DNA of 12,787 nt from CAXTTV01 sp964247295. Its GTDB lineage: Bacteria > Chloroflexota > Ktedonobacteria > Ktedonobacterales > Ktedonobacteraceae. This document shows positions 1 to 6,216 of this stretch, one piece after another; the stretch's first letter is position 1, and each line of letters starts with the position of its first letter. The notes beneath the pieces were generated by a model that did no database searches, was not told the origin of the DNA, and saw only the letters and a list, made by a program, of their open reading frames with translations. The DNA is taken from positions 1 through 12,787 of the forward strand of contig CAXTTV010000140.1 in NCBI GenBank assembly GCA_964247295.1, given 5' to 3'. The position numbers were made by a program, and so were the translations under genes.

Positions 1-532
1 TGTCCAGGGACAGCCACGCGGGAACACCCTTATCCCTCAGCATCAACGCGCGCGCTTTGAAGTATTCTGAGGCTTTGCTGCGATCGCGGACACTGATAAC
101 ATCATTGGGTTTCGCAATAAAGGAAGGGATATCAGTCTTTCGACCATTGACCGCGAAGTGACCATGGTTCACTAACTGACGGGCCTGGGCACGCGAGTCG
201 GCGAAGCCGAGACGGTAGACCAGATTGTCGAGACGCATCTCCAGGATCTGGAGCAGGTTCTCGCTTGTTTTACCAGGGCGGCGAGCGGCTTCTACAAAGT
301 GCTTGCTGAACTGCCGCTCAAGCACACCGTACGTTCGTCTAACTTTCTGCTTTTCACGAAGCTGAGTAGCATAGCCAGATGCCTTACGGGGGCGAGCTCC
401 GCCATGCTGTCCAGGACGCGTGTTGCGGCGCTCTACGGCGCACTTGCTGGACATACAGCGATCACCCTTAAGGAATAGCTTCACTCCCTCGCGTCTGCAC
501 AGTTTACAGACTGGGCCAGTATATCGTGCCAT
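1..532 (-). CDS. rpsD: 30S ribosomal protein S4 (3' end cut by window edge)
   Basis: S4 is a primary 16S rRNA-binding protein of the small-subunit body. It helps nucleate 30S assembly and lines the mRNA entry channel with S3 and S5. The reading frame opens at the ATG at 530-532 (MARYTGPVCKLC) and stays open to base 1. It gives 177 residues of a family usually about 205 long, so only the C-terminal end is missing. Cysteines C9-x2-C12-x13-C26-x4-C31 form the zinc-binding N-terminal motif of the C+ type of S4. The S4 RNA-binding domain follows, from about residue 95 (MRLDNLVYRLGFADSRAQAR). An AGGAGG Shine-Dalgarno sits about 10 bases before the ATG. The gene lies 31 bases after rpsK, as in the alpha operon, where S4 is the autogenous repressor in enteric bacteria. 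Whether it acts so here cannot be seen. Confidence 0.97.
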   Translation of the reverse strand, partial: MARYTGPVCKLCRREGVKLFLKGDRCMSSKCAVERRNTRPGQHGGARPRKASGYATQLREKQKVRRTYGVLERQFSKHFVEAARRPGKTSENLLQILEMRLDNLVYRLGFADSRAQARQLVNHGHFAVNGRKTDIPSFIAKPNDVISVRDRSKASEYFKARALMLRDKGVPAWLSLD

Positions 533-563
533 CTAGTTCTTTCCTCCTTAGCACACGGCGAGG

Positions 564-962
564 TTACACGCGGCGACGCTTGGGTGGGCGACAACCGTTA
601 TGGGGAATAGGTGTAACATCGGTAATTGAAGTGACGTTCAAGCCAGAGGCCTGAAGTGAGCGGATCGCGGCTTCTCGACCGGACCCCGGACCTTTTACAT
701 AAACCTCGATCTGACGCAGACCATGCTCCATGGCTTTGCGCGCCGCCGACTCGGCGGTGACCTGCGCGGCATAGGGCGTGCTCTTACGTGAGCCTTTGAA
801 GCCCTGACCACCGGCGCTCCCCCAGGAGATGACGTTCCCATTGGGATCGGTCAGTGTGACGATGGTGTTGTTAAAGGTTGCTTGAATATGAGCCTGACCA
901 CGAGGGATCGACTTGCGCTCACGCCGCTTGAGTCGGCCCACTGGTTTCTTTTTGTCTGCCAT
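564..962 (-). CDS. rpsK: 30S ribosomal protein S11
   Basis: S11 binds 16S rRNA on the platform of the small subunit, near the mRNA exit and the Shine-Dalgarno helix. The 132-residue protein has the usual length. Family hallmarks are visible: a basic N-terminus, the segment around HIQATFNNTIVTLTDPNG (about residues 25-42), and the conserved end ITDVTPIPHNGCRPPKRRRV (113-132). The ATG at 960-962 is preceded by AGGAGG about 11 bases upstream, a long but workable spacing. It lies 24 bases after rpsM and 31 before rpsD, so all three are very probably co-transcribed. I see nothing unusual in the protein. Confidence 0.98.
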   Translation of the reverse strand: MADKKKPVGRLKRRERKSIPRGQAHIQATFNNTIVTLTDPNGNVISWGSAGGQGFKGSRKSTPYAAQVTAESAARKAMEHGLRQIEVYVKGPGSGREAAIRSLQASGLNVTSITDVTPIPHNGCRPPKRRRV

Positions 963-986
963 GCTTATGCAATCCTCCTGGCGCTA

Positions 987-1367
987 CTACTTCTTACCGG
1001 CCTTCTTCTTACCGGCAACGGTCTTTTTCGGACCCTTACGAGTACGGGCATTTGTCCGGGTCCGCTGACCATGAACGGGCAGATTACGGCGGTGCCGCAG
1101 CCCACGGTACGAGCCGATCTCGATGAGCCGCTTGATGTTCATGTCAACTTCGCGGCGCAGGTCACCCTCGACTTTGAAGTTACGGTCAATCACTTCGCGC
1201 AGGCGGTTAACCTCTTCCTCGGTCAGGTCACGCACACGCGTGTCAGGACTGATGCGGGTCTGCTCCAGGATCTTGTGGCTCGTGGTGAGCCCGATCCCAT
1301 AGATGTAGCACAGCGAAATCTCTACGCGCTTGTCGCGAGGGATGTCTACGCCGGCAATTCTAGCCAT
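987..1367 (-). CDS. rpsM: 30S ribosomal protein S13
   Basis: S13 sits in the head of the small subunit, contacts 5S rRNA/L5 across the intersubunit bridge, and touches the P-site tRNA through its basic C-terminal tail. The 126-residue product begins MARIAGVDIPRDKRVEISL, the standard start. The helix-hairpin-helix-like segment (YIYGIGLTTSHKIL, 21-34) and the conserved GSYRGLRHRRNLPVHGQRT region (86-103) are visible. The tail from residue 104 is rich in Lys and Arg, as expected for a tRNA- and rRNA-contacting end. The ATG at 1365-1367 has GGAGG five bases upstream. A 73-base spacer separates it from rpmJ. Confidence 0.98.
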   Translation of the reverse strand: MARIAGVDIPRDKRVEISLCYIYGIGLTTSHKILEQTRISPDTRVRDLTEEEVNRLREVIDRNFKVEGDLRREVDMNIKRLIEIGSYRGLRHRRNLPVHGQRTRTNARTRKGPKKTVAGKKKAGKK

Positions 1368-1440
1368 CTTTTCCTCCGTTTTGGGCCTTTAAGCTCAGGG
1401 TGCAAAATATTTCTCATACCCCGGAGCTTGTCGACCCTTC

Positions 1441-1557
1441 TTAACCTTGTTTCTGTTTGTGCTTTGGATCTTTGCTGCAAATAACCATTACAATGCGGTT
1501 CCGCCGAATGATTTTGCAGCTCTCACAACGTGGTTTCACTGAGGCGCGCACTTTCAC
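1441..1557 (-). CDS. rpmJ: 50S ribosomal protein L36, zinc-binding type
   Basis: L36 is the smallest large-subunit protein and binds 23S rRNA near the base of the L7/L12 stalk region. Translating the minus strand from a GTG at 1555-1557 gives 38 residues (MKVRASVKPRCESCKIIRRN..., ending KHKQKQG) and a TAA at 1441-1443. The product is the full usual length. The zinc ligands are C11-x2-C14-x12-C27-x5-H33, which marks the C+ form. Start choice is firm: AGGAGG lies seven bases before the GTG. It follows infA after a 338-base gap, much longer than usual for this pair, and precedes rpsM by 73 bases. It is easy to miss because of its size and GTG start. Confidence 0.96.
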   Translation of the reverse strand: MKVRASVKPRCESCKIIRRNRIVMVICSKDPKHKQKQG

Positions 1558-1895
1558 GGCTTGCCCTCCTCGTTCTTAGAACTATTTCATGCTTTAGCTT
1601 TAGCCGGGGTACCTGTTCAGTTCGGTCTCTAAACTCATGCTCACTCAATACACAGAGGGATATGGTATCCTCGCATTTGATGTGGAGTATTATCTCGCCG
1701 ACCCGCCATCCCCAACCCGCACTACTCACCACGAGCCGGTGAGGGTTTGCAGGTAGTTCAGCCTCTACATTAAAAATCTCTGGCTCCGGCAAAAGGTTTC
1801 CCTTCTCCCATCACCGTCTTTACGACTGGCTTTGCGTCGCCAGAATGATGCTCATGAGAAAATGCATTCCCAAGGACGGTTCTACAACCTTCTCC
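1558..1895. other. 338-base gap between infA and rpmJ, no convincing gene
   Basis: This is the longest non-coding stretch in the window. On the minus strand it holds an open frame from a TTG at 1790-1792 to a stop at 1523, giving 89 residues (MPEPEIFNVEAELP...) and overlapping rpmJ out of frame by 35 bases. A GGGAGAAGGG stretch ends about seven bases before that TTG. The frame is rich in ATA, CTA and AGA/AGG codons that the flanking ribosomal genes largely avoid, so I do not call it a gene. Small palindromes (AATGCATT, TCATGA) and a 5-bp hairpin (CTGGC/GCCAG, 1830-1850 region) are present. I see no promoter with two good boxes. The last bases (1565-1570) are the rpmJ ribosome binding site. 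Confidence 0.6.
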
Positions 1896-2117
1896 TTATG
1901 ACCTGACGCGCCATGTGATACGGCCCCGCGACAGGTCATAAGGGGAGAGAACTACCTTCACCTTATCACCTGGCACGATTCGCACAAAATTCATACGAAT
2001 GCGTCCGGAGAGAACGGCCAGCACCTGGTGTTGCTCGTCGATTTCAACTTTAAACATGGCATTGGGGAGGGATTCGAGCACTGTTCCCTCTACCTCGATC
2101 TCGTCCTTCTTTGGCAT
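1896..2117 (-). CDS. infA: Translation initiation factor IF-1
   Basis: IF-1 binds the ribosomal A site during initiation and works with IF-2 and IF-3 to select the start codon and initiator tRNA. The 73-residue product is almost exactly the family length and is a single S1-like OB fold. It shows the IEVEGTVLESLPNAMFKVEI strand-turn-strand region (7-26), the SGRIRMNFVRIVPGDKVKV core (37-55) and the LSPYDLSRGRITWR end (57-70). An in-frame ATG lies upstream at 2141. I chose 2117 because it gives the family's usual N-terminus and has an AAAGGA ribosome site about four bases before it. The upstream ATG lacks such a site and falls close to the leader palindrome. The gene probably has its own promoter (see 2177-2205). 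Confidence 0.97.
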   Translation of the reverse strand: MPKKDEIEVEGTVLESLPNAMFKVEIDEQHQVLAVLSGRIRMNFVRIVPGDKVKVVLSPYDLSRGRITWRVRS

Positions 2118-2143
2118 AGCATCCTTTCTCAAGAGTTGCAAAA

Positions 2144-2165
2144 TGCAGCAGTTTAAACTGCTGCA
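2144..2165. promoter_or_regulatory. Perfect 22-bp palindrome in the infA leader (candidate operator or RNA hairpin)
   Basis: The half-site TGCAGCAGTTT is followed at once by its exact reverse complement, a 22-bp palindrome without mismatch. It begins 11 bases downstream of the candidate -10 box at 2177-2182, so it covers roughly +5 to +27 of the predicted infA transcript. An outer pair, GTTGCA at 2135-2140 and TGCAAC at 2162-2167, overlaps one arm by four bases. That allows an alternative, larger RNA hairpin. It could be a site for a dimeric DNA-binding regulator or a 5' mRNA structure. The sequence alone does not decide. Confidence 0.65.
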
Positions 2166-2176
2166 ACCAACTGTGA

Positions 2177-2205
2177 ATTATAGCACACGGTTTGCGAAAA
2201 GTCGA
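2177..2205 (-). promoter_or_regulatory. Candidate extended -10 promoter for infA-rpmJ-rpsM-rpsK-rpsD
   Basis: Read on the minus strand, a perfect TATAAT (2177-2182) is preceded by TGC, making an extended -10 element. Seventeen bases upstream is TCGACT (2200-2205), which matches four of six positions of TTGACA. Transcription would start near 2171 and leave a leader of about 54 bases before infA. It is the best sigma-70-type promoter I can find in the window. Its place in the 141-base map-infA gap suggests an independent transcription unit for the translation-factor and alpha-operon genes. Confidence 0.7.
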
Positions 2206-2241
2206 GAGGGGAAAACTTTTGGGAAAGTTTTCCCTGCTCTC
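2204..2241 (-). terminator. Terminator-like inverted repeat after map
   Basis: GGGAAAACTTT (2209-2219) and AAAGTTTTCCC (2224-2234) form a perfect 11-bp inverted repeat with a 4-base loop. GAGAG (2204-2208) and CTCTC (2237-2241) extend the stem across a 2-base bulge. On the minus strand it lies 17 bases after the map stop and is followed by GACTTTT, a short T run. Read in the plus direction it is followed by a better T-rich run (TTTATTTTT). It could end or attenuate transcription from map, or bind a regulator, since it abuts the -35 box of the infA promoter. Confidence 0.5.
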
Positions 2242-2258
2242 TTTATTTTTAGCGTTCA

Positions 2259-3014
2259 CTAGATTGTGAGTATGCGAGCATCACCTTCAGTGATGACGAC
2301 GGTATGTTCAAAATGAGCGGCATAGCTGCCATCTACGGTAACTACGGTCCACTCATCAGACAGGACGCGCATCTCTTCTGATCCTAATACGACCATCGGT
2401 TCGATCGCGAGGACCATCCCTGGTTTTAACACTGGATTGGGCTCGCCAGGGGCGACATAGTTGAGAACCTGCGGGTCCTCATGCATGCTCCGCCCAACAC
2501 CATGCCCACTGTACTCCCGGACAATGGAGAGGTCCGCCGCCTCTATATGCCGCTGAATGGAGCGGCTTATGTCGTTCAGGCGGTTGCCGGCTCGCGCGGC
2601 GGCGATTCCTCTGTATAGAGCTTCTTCGGTGACTTTTAAAAGTCGGGCTGCTTCCGGCGAGATCTGTCCAACCGGGATGGTAATCGCGGAGTCGGCGTGC
2701 CAGCCTCGGGCGTTGGCCGCAAGATCTAATGTAATAATATCACCCTCTACCAGTACCCGTTCGCCCGGAATACCATGGACGATCTCTTCGTTGACGGAGG
2801 TACAGAGGTTTCCAGGATATCCATGATAGCCTAAAGCACTGGATTTCGCTCCACTCTGATTTAAAAGCTCTCCCGCGAGACGATTAAGATCTCCGGTGCT
2901 GATCCCTGGTCTCACGGCCAGCCGGAGCGCGGCCAGGGTCTTCGCGATAATCTTCCCGGTCGCGGCAATCTTCTCTATCTCACCCTGCGATTTCGTCATC
3001 CGGCTTGTCTGCAC
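2259..3014 (-). CDS. map: Methionine aminopeptidase, type I
   Basis: This cytosolic metalloenzyme removes the initiator methionine from nascent proteins when the second residue is small. The 251-residue product is typical of the short bacterial type I form. All metal ligands are in place: D97 (TLDLA), D108 (HADSA), H171 (GHGVGR), E205 (AIEPM) and E236 (HFEHTV). The substrate-contacting H80 (VHGIPGE) and H178 (MHEDP) are also present. I take the GTG at 3012-3014 because AGGAG lies six bases upstream. The next in-frame ATG, at residue 6, would sit too far from that site. It follows adk by 37 bases, as in many spc operons, and is followed by the control region before infA. Nothing suggests loss of function. 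Confidence 0.97.
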   Translation of the reverse strand: MQTSRMTKSQGEIEKIAATGKIIAKTLAALRLAVRPGISTGDLNRLAGELLNQSGAKSSALGYHGYPGNLCTSVNEEIVHGIPGERVLVEGDIITLDLAANARGWHADSAITIPVGQISPEAARLLKVTEEALYRGIAAARAGNRLNDISRSIQRHIEAADLSIVREYSGHGVGRSMHEDPQVLNYVAPGEPNPVLKPGMVLAIEPMVVLGSEEMRVLSDEWTVVTVDGSYAAHFEHTVVITEGDARILTI

Positions 3015-3051
3015 CTCTATCTCCTCTTCCGTCCGTCTTCACGTAACTGCT

Positions 3052-3699
3052 TCAGGCTTTGGTTTTCACAGCCTCGACCAGGTTCTGCTGCACCTGATCC
3101 ACGCCCTTGTTTCCATCTACTGTGACCAGCTTGTTCTGACGACCATAATAGTCTAGAAGTTGAATTGTCTCGTTAAAAAAGATATTCAGGCGCTTCTGTA
3201 CGGCGTCACCTACATCATCGGGACGCTGGTATAGTTCGCTGCCGTCGAGATCGCAGATGCCGGGTACCTTTGGTGGTCGAGAATAAATATTGTAGATATG
3301 CTGGTGGGCCCGACAAATATATCGACCACTCAGACGCTTCATCAACACATCACGCGGAACCTCTAGATATGCGGCAGCATCGACAGATCGCTGCACTTCT
3401 AGCAAACCTTTGTCCAACTCTTGCGCCTGATGGATTGTGCGAGGAAAGCCGTCCAGTAGCACACCTGCGACGCAATCTGGCATTTTCAAACGATTGAGCA
3501 CTAGTGATACCGTCATCTCATCAGGAACCAGATCTCCACGATCCAGATAGACGTTGACTTTCTTCCCCAACTCTGTTTGCGTGTCGAGCGCGCGGAAAAG
3601 ATCCCCACTGGCAATATGGGGGACCGAGAACGCCTGAGAGAGCTGGTCTGCCTGCGTTCCTTTGCCTGATCCTTGAGCACCGATCAGGATAATGTTCAT
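3052..3699 (-). CDS. adk: Adenylate kinase, zinc-type LID
   Basis: The enzyme catalyses ATP + AMP = 2 ADP in the cytosol and balances adenine nucleotides. The 215-residue product matches the long bacterial form. The P-loop is GAQGSGKGT (7-15), the AMP-binding region includes SGDLFR (31-36) and LLDGFPRT (81-88), and the LID spans about 125-162. In the LID, C129-x2-H132-x16-C149-x2-D152 keeps the spacing of the zinc finger known from Gram-positive adenylate kinases, but with a Cys-His-Cys-Asp ligand set. QRPDD (158-162) carries the catalytic Arg region. The ATG at 3697-3699 follows a strong GGAGGAG site. The gene lies between secY and map, its usual place. Its 178-base leader can fold into a nested hairpin. 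Confidence 0.98.
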   Translation of the reverse strand: MNIILIGAQGSGKGTQADQLSQAFSVPHIASGDLFRALDTQTELGKKVNVYLDRGDLVPDEMTVSLVLNRLKMPDCVAGVLLDGFPRTIHQAQELDKGLLEVQRSVDAAAYLEVPRDVLMKRLSGRYICRAHQHIYNIYSRPPKVPGICDLDGSELYQRPDDVGDAVQKRLNIFFNETIQLLDYYGRQNKLVTVDGNKGVDQVQQNLVEAVKTKA

Positions 3700-3753
3700 G
3701 TTTCTCCTCCGAGGAAAGTGGTAGTGATTCCGACACCATGACTGTACAGAGAC

Positions 3754-3788
3754 GCTCTCTAGTAGACCGCACGAAAGCGGTGGAGAGC
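3754..3788 (-). promoter_or_regulatory. Nested hairpin in the adk leader
   Basis: In the 178-base secY-adk spacer, an outer 6-bp stem (GCTCTC 3754-3759 with GAGAGC 3783-3788) encloses an inner 5-bp stem (ACCGC 3766-3770 with GCGGT 3777-3781). The inner loop is six bases and the side loop is asymmetric. A further GC hairpin, CCCCG/CGGGG, lies just upstream near 3815-3828. No T run follows, so a terminator is unlikely. It may be a leader structure affecting adk or an mRNA processing site. Confidence 0.35.
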
Positions 3789-3877
3789 TATCATCCCTGA
3801 TAACTCCCCGCCGCCGGGGTGTACGCGTTTGTTCAAGTCAGTTTCGTTTTGCCGGATGGCTTGATACACTTGAAGAA

Positions 3878-5221
3878 CTAGGACAGGAAACCAGAGTAGT
3901 TACGCATAACCATCTGAGAGTCGATCTGTCTTACGGTATCTAGCACTACGCCGACCACAATCAGGAGACTCGCGCTACTGAGCAACTGGTTACTATTACC
4001 CTGGTTAGCAATGTAAGGCAGAATCGCGATAATGCCGAGGAAGAGCGCACCACCCAGGGTGATCCGGTTCAGAATGGTTGTCAGGTACCTGTTCGTCGGC
4101 TCTCCTGGGCGATACCCCGGAATATATGCCCCCTGCTTCTGAAGGCTGTCTGGTATGTTCTGCTGCTGCCAGACAACGTACGCATAAAAGTAGGTAAATG
4201 CTACAACCAGCAGGAAGTAGATCAACCAATAATACCACAAGGTGGTATTCGCTAGATAGGTCCCAACCCACAGGGCCGCTGACGCCAGCCATTTAGTGTC
4301 ACTTGTCGAGAGATACTGTGAGAGCACCGAGGGGAAGATCAACATGGACTGCGCGAAGATCAACGGGATCATTCCCGCGCTATTTACCTGCATGGGAATA
4401 TACGTTGTCTGCGCTGAGCCTACCAACATACCACGGCCAACCATGCGCTTGGTCGGATACTGCACGGGAATTCGCCTCTGACCCTGGTAGATGTAGACAA
4501 TACCAAAGATGGAAAGCAAACCTATGATCACCAGTACCGCGAGGCTGACGATACCACCACCGGTTCCGCCCGCCGAGGTACTGCTGTTATACCCCTGAAC
4601 AACAAGTTGGGGAAGACGGCTGACAATACCACCAAAGATAATAATCGAGATGCCGTTGCCGATCCCGTTCTCGGTAATCAATTCACCAATCCAGACCAGG
4701 ATCATCGTTCCGGTGGTCAACGAAAGCAGGATCGCCAGCGTTCCCAACCAATTAGAGCCGAAAAGATTAAAGGTGTTGGCATCTAAAATACCGGCTTTGA
4801 TAAAGATCGCGGAATTACCCAGCGCCTGCAAAAACGCCAGGGGCACGGCGATAATCCGGGTGATCTGGTTGAAGCGCGTCCGACCAGCCTCACCCTCACG
4901 TACCATGTTCTCCAGGGCGGGAATGATTGGCTGAAGGAGCTGCATCACGATTGAGGCGGTAATATAGGGGTAAACACCCATCGCAACAATGGAGAATTGC
5001 TGAAGTGAACCGCCAGAGAAGACATCGAGTAGGCCTAATAGCTGTCCCAAATCTTTGTTGTTGGTTCCTCCAAAGAGCGAGGCCAGTTTGGCTGCCTGAT
5101 CAGCAGTCAAGGGGACAGTGATGTGCGCGAGGATGCGGAAGATTAGCAGCATCCCCAATGTGAAGAGAATTTTTTTGCGGAGATCGGGAATCGTCCAGAT
5201 GCTGCGCAGTCGTTCCCACAT
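3878..5221 (-). CDS. secY: Protein translocase subunit SecY
   Basis: SecY forms the protein-conducting channel of the inner membrane together with SecE and SecG, and is driven by SecA or the ribosome. The 447-residue product has ten hydrophobic segments, roughly 18-38, 73-97, 120-143, 158-180, 185-206, 224-246, 279-300, 326-350, 388-406 and 414-432. Conserved signatures include MGVYPYITASIVMQLL (81-96), the GEAGR loop (110-114), ENGIGNGISI (184-193), QGQRRIPVQY (246-255) and PGYRPG (368-373) in the cytosolic loop that contacts SecA and the ribosome. The ATG at 5219-5221 follows a GAAAGGA site about seven bases away. It is preceded by a 249-base spacer with a perfect TATAAT, so it may have its own promoter as well as read-through from rplO. 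Confidence 0.98.
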   Translation of the reverse strand: MWERLRSIWTIPDLRKKILFTLGMLLIFRILAHITVPLTADQAAKLASLFGGTNNKDLGQLLGLLDVFSGGSLQQFSIVAMGVYPYITASIVMQLLQPIIPALENMVREGEAGRTRFNQITRIIAVPLAFLQALGNSAIFIKAGILDANTFNLFGSNWLGTLAILLSLTTGTMILVWIGELITENGIGNGISIIIFGGIVSRLPQLVVQGYNSSTSAGGTGGGIVSLAVLVIIGLLSIFGIVYIYQGQRRIPVQYPTKRMVGRGMLVGSAQTTYIPMQVNSAGMIPLIFAQSMLIFPSVLSQYLSTSDTKWLASAALWVGTYLANTTLWYYWLIYFLLVVAFTYFYAYVVWQQQNIPDSLQKQGAYIPGYRPGEPTNRYLTTILNRITLGGALFLGIIAILPYIANQGNSNQLLSSASLLIVVGVVLDTVRQIDSQMVMRNYSGFLS

Positions 5222-5389
5222 AGGAGTTTCCTTTCACCGAAAAAGCGGCATAGTGTTATTCAGATGGAGCATCGGGGAGCTGGCCCTCCGTCCGCCTTGA
5301 TCTCTAAACCGCGACTGGTGAACAGGCTATCCCCTAAGATAAGTGCAGCAAGAGACGTGCTGGCGACCGACACACCGGATACTTAATGC

Positions 5390-5395
5390 ATTATA
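5390..5395 (-). promoter_or_regulatory. Candidate -10 box upstream of secY
   Basis: A perfect TATAAT on the minus strand lies in an AT-rich patch of the 249-base rplO-secY spacer. The hexamer 17 bases upstream (GTGCTA) matches only three of six -35 positions, and there is no TGn extension. The box overlaps a 10-bp palindrome, TAATGCATTA (5384-5393), and is flanked by the short inverted repeat CTTG-TATAT-CAAG. If used, it would give secY-adk-map a leader of about 160 bases. Confidence 0.4.
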
Positions 5396-5433
5396 CTTGA
5401 TATACAAGATACTAGCACGTCCGTAGCCATTCG

Positions 5434-5450
5434 CGCCAGCCCCACTGGCG
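5434..5450 (-). promoter_or_regulatory. Second hairpin downstream of rplO
   Basis: CGCCAG (5434-5439) and CTGGCG (5445-5450) form a perfect 6-bp stem with a 5-base loop. It follows the rplO stop hairpin by nine bases in transcription order. No T run follows, so it does not look like an intrinsic terminator. Together the two hairpins may protect the 3' end of the rplO message or slow the polymerase before secY. Confidence 0.35.
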
Positions 5451-5459
5451 AACGGAGGG

Positions 5460-5482
5460 AGCCAGGAGGATTACTCCTGGCT
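5460..5482 (-). promoter_or_regulatory. Hairpin with the rplO stop codon in its loop
   Basis: AGCCAGGAG (5460-5468) and CTCCTGGCT (5474-5482) form a perfect 9-bp stem with a 5-base loop. On the minus strand the loop reads TAATC, so it contains the TAA stop of rplO (5471-5473). No T run follows. The stem overlaps the last three sense codons of rplO. Confidence 0.5.
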
Positions 5483-6028
5483 GGCTGGCGTCTCTGCTGA
5501 CTGCTCTGGCGTCTCTTCTGGCTGCTCTGGCTGTTTTTTCGCCCGCTTGGTCTTTTCATAGACACGTACGGGGATCAACTCAATTTTGCCACCAGCAGCC
5601 TCGATTTTCTGGCGCGCACCCTCGGTGAATTTGTGAGCGTGGACGGTCAGGGCGCGATCCAACTCACCATCCCCAAGGATCTTCACCAAGCCTTTGCCCT
5701 GGGCGGGAGTCATGAACCCCTGCTCCACAAGCATAGCGGGTGTAACCTCGGCATTGGCCTCGAACACACTCAGTTCGGCAACGTTCAGCGTGGCGTAGTC
5801 CTTACGGAAAGCAATATTGCTATTGCCTAGACCACGCATAAATGGTAGCCGCTTGGAGAGGCGCGTCTGACCACCATTAAAAGCGCGATGCACCTTACCA
5901 CCGGTACGGGCCTTTTGCCCCTTTGTACCTCGGCCAGCGGTTTTACCGCGACCAGAGCCATGGCCGCGACCAACGCGGCGCTCTCTTTTATGTGAACCTA
6001 CAGGAGGCTGTAGATCAGAAAGTTTCAC
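5471..6028 (-). CDS. rplO: 50S ribosomal protein L15
   Basis: L15 binds 23S rRNA late in 50S assembly and threads a long basic extension into the subunit. The product has 185 residues against a usual 145-155. The N-terminal glycine/arginine region (RRVGRGHGSGRGKTAGRGTKGQ, part of 17-38) and the C-terminal core up to about residue 160 match the family. Residues 161-185 are an added tail: basic first (KRAKKQ), then acidic and rich in Pro, Glu, Gln and Thr. The start is a GTG at 6026-6028 that overlaps the rpmD stop as GTGA, with AGGAG eight bases upstream, which suggests translational coupling. The stop lies in a hairpin loop. A 249-base spacer separates it from secY. Confidence 0.97.
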   Translation of the reverse strand: MKLSDLQPPVGSHKRERRVGRGHGSGRGKTAGRGTKGQKARTGGKVHRAFNGGQTRLSKRLPFMRGLGNSNIAFRKDYATLNVAELSVFEANAEVTPAMLVEQGFMTPAQGKGLVKILGDGELDRALTVHAHKFTEGARQKIEAAGGKIELIPVRVYEKTKRAKKQPEQPEETPEQSAETPASQE

Positions 6029-6210
6029 TGTGCGATCTCCTCTACCTGCAACATATGGCTGACCTTATTGATCATTCCACGCAACGCGGGGTGGTCCTCA
6101 TGCTCGACCGTCTGCTGAAGCTTCCGCAGGCCCAGGGCTTGAATCGTGGCCTTCTGATCTTTGGAATAACCAATAGAACTTTTTACCCATTTTATCCGTA
6201 GCTTTGCCAT
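6025..6210 (-). CDS. rpmD: 50S ribosomal protein L30
   Basis: L30 is a small large-subunit protein that binds 23S rRNA near 5S rRNA. The 61-residue product fits the short bacterial form. The segment LRIKWVKSSIGYSKDQKATIQALGLRKLQQTVEHED (about 4-39) contains the family's conserved I-G-x3-x-Q-x2-T-hx3-LGLRK pattern, here SIGYSKDQKATIQALGLRK. The ATG at 6208-6210 has GGAG about ten bases upstream. It begins six bases after the rpsE stop, and its TGA overlaps the rplO GTG, so the three genes are tightly coupled. Confidence 0.97.
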   Translation of the reverse strand: MAKLRIKWVKSSIGYSKDQKATIQALGLRKLQQTVEHEDHPALRGMINKVSHMLQVEEIAQ

Positions 6211-6216
6211 TGTTTA

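Noticed and set aside
882..1484. 200-codon plus-strand frame opposite rpsK and rpsM
   Set aside because: Both S11 and S13 are certain on the other strand. The frame has no family features and is a shadow.
3521..3772. 83-codon frame starting in the adk leader
   Set aside because: It runs out of frame through the adk N-terminus, which is certain, and has no signals of its own.
5234..5272. 12-codon frame ending at the secY ribosome site, a possible leader peptide
   Set aside because: There is no Shine-Dalgarno before it and no run of regulatory codons. Chance is likely at this length.
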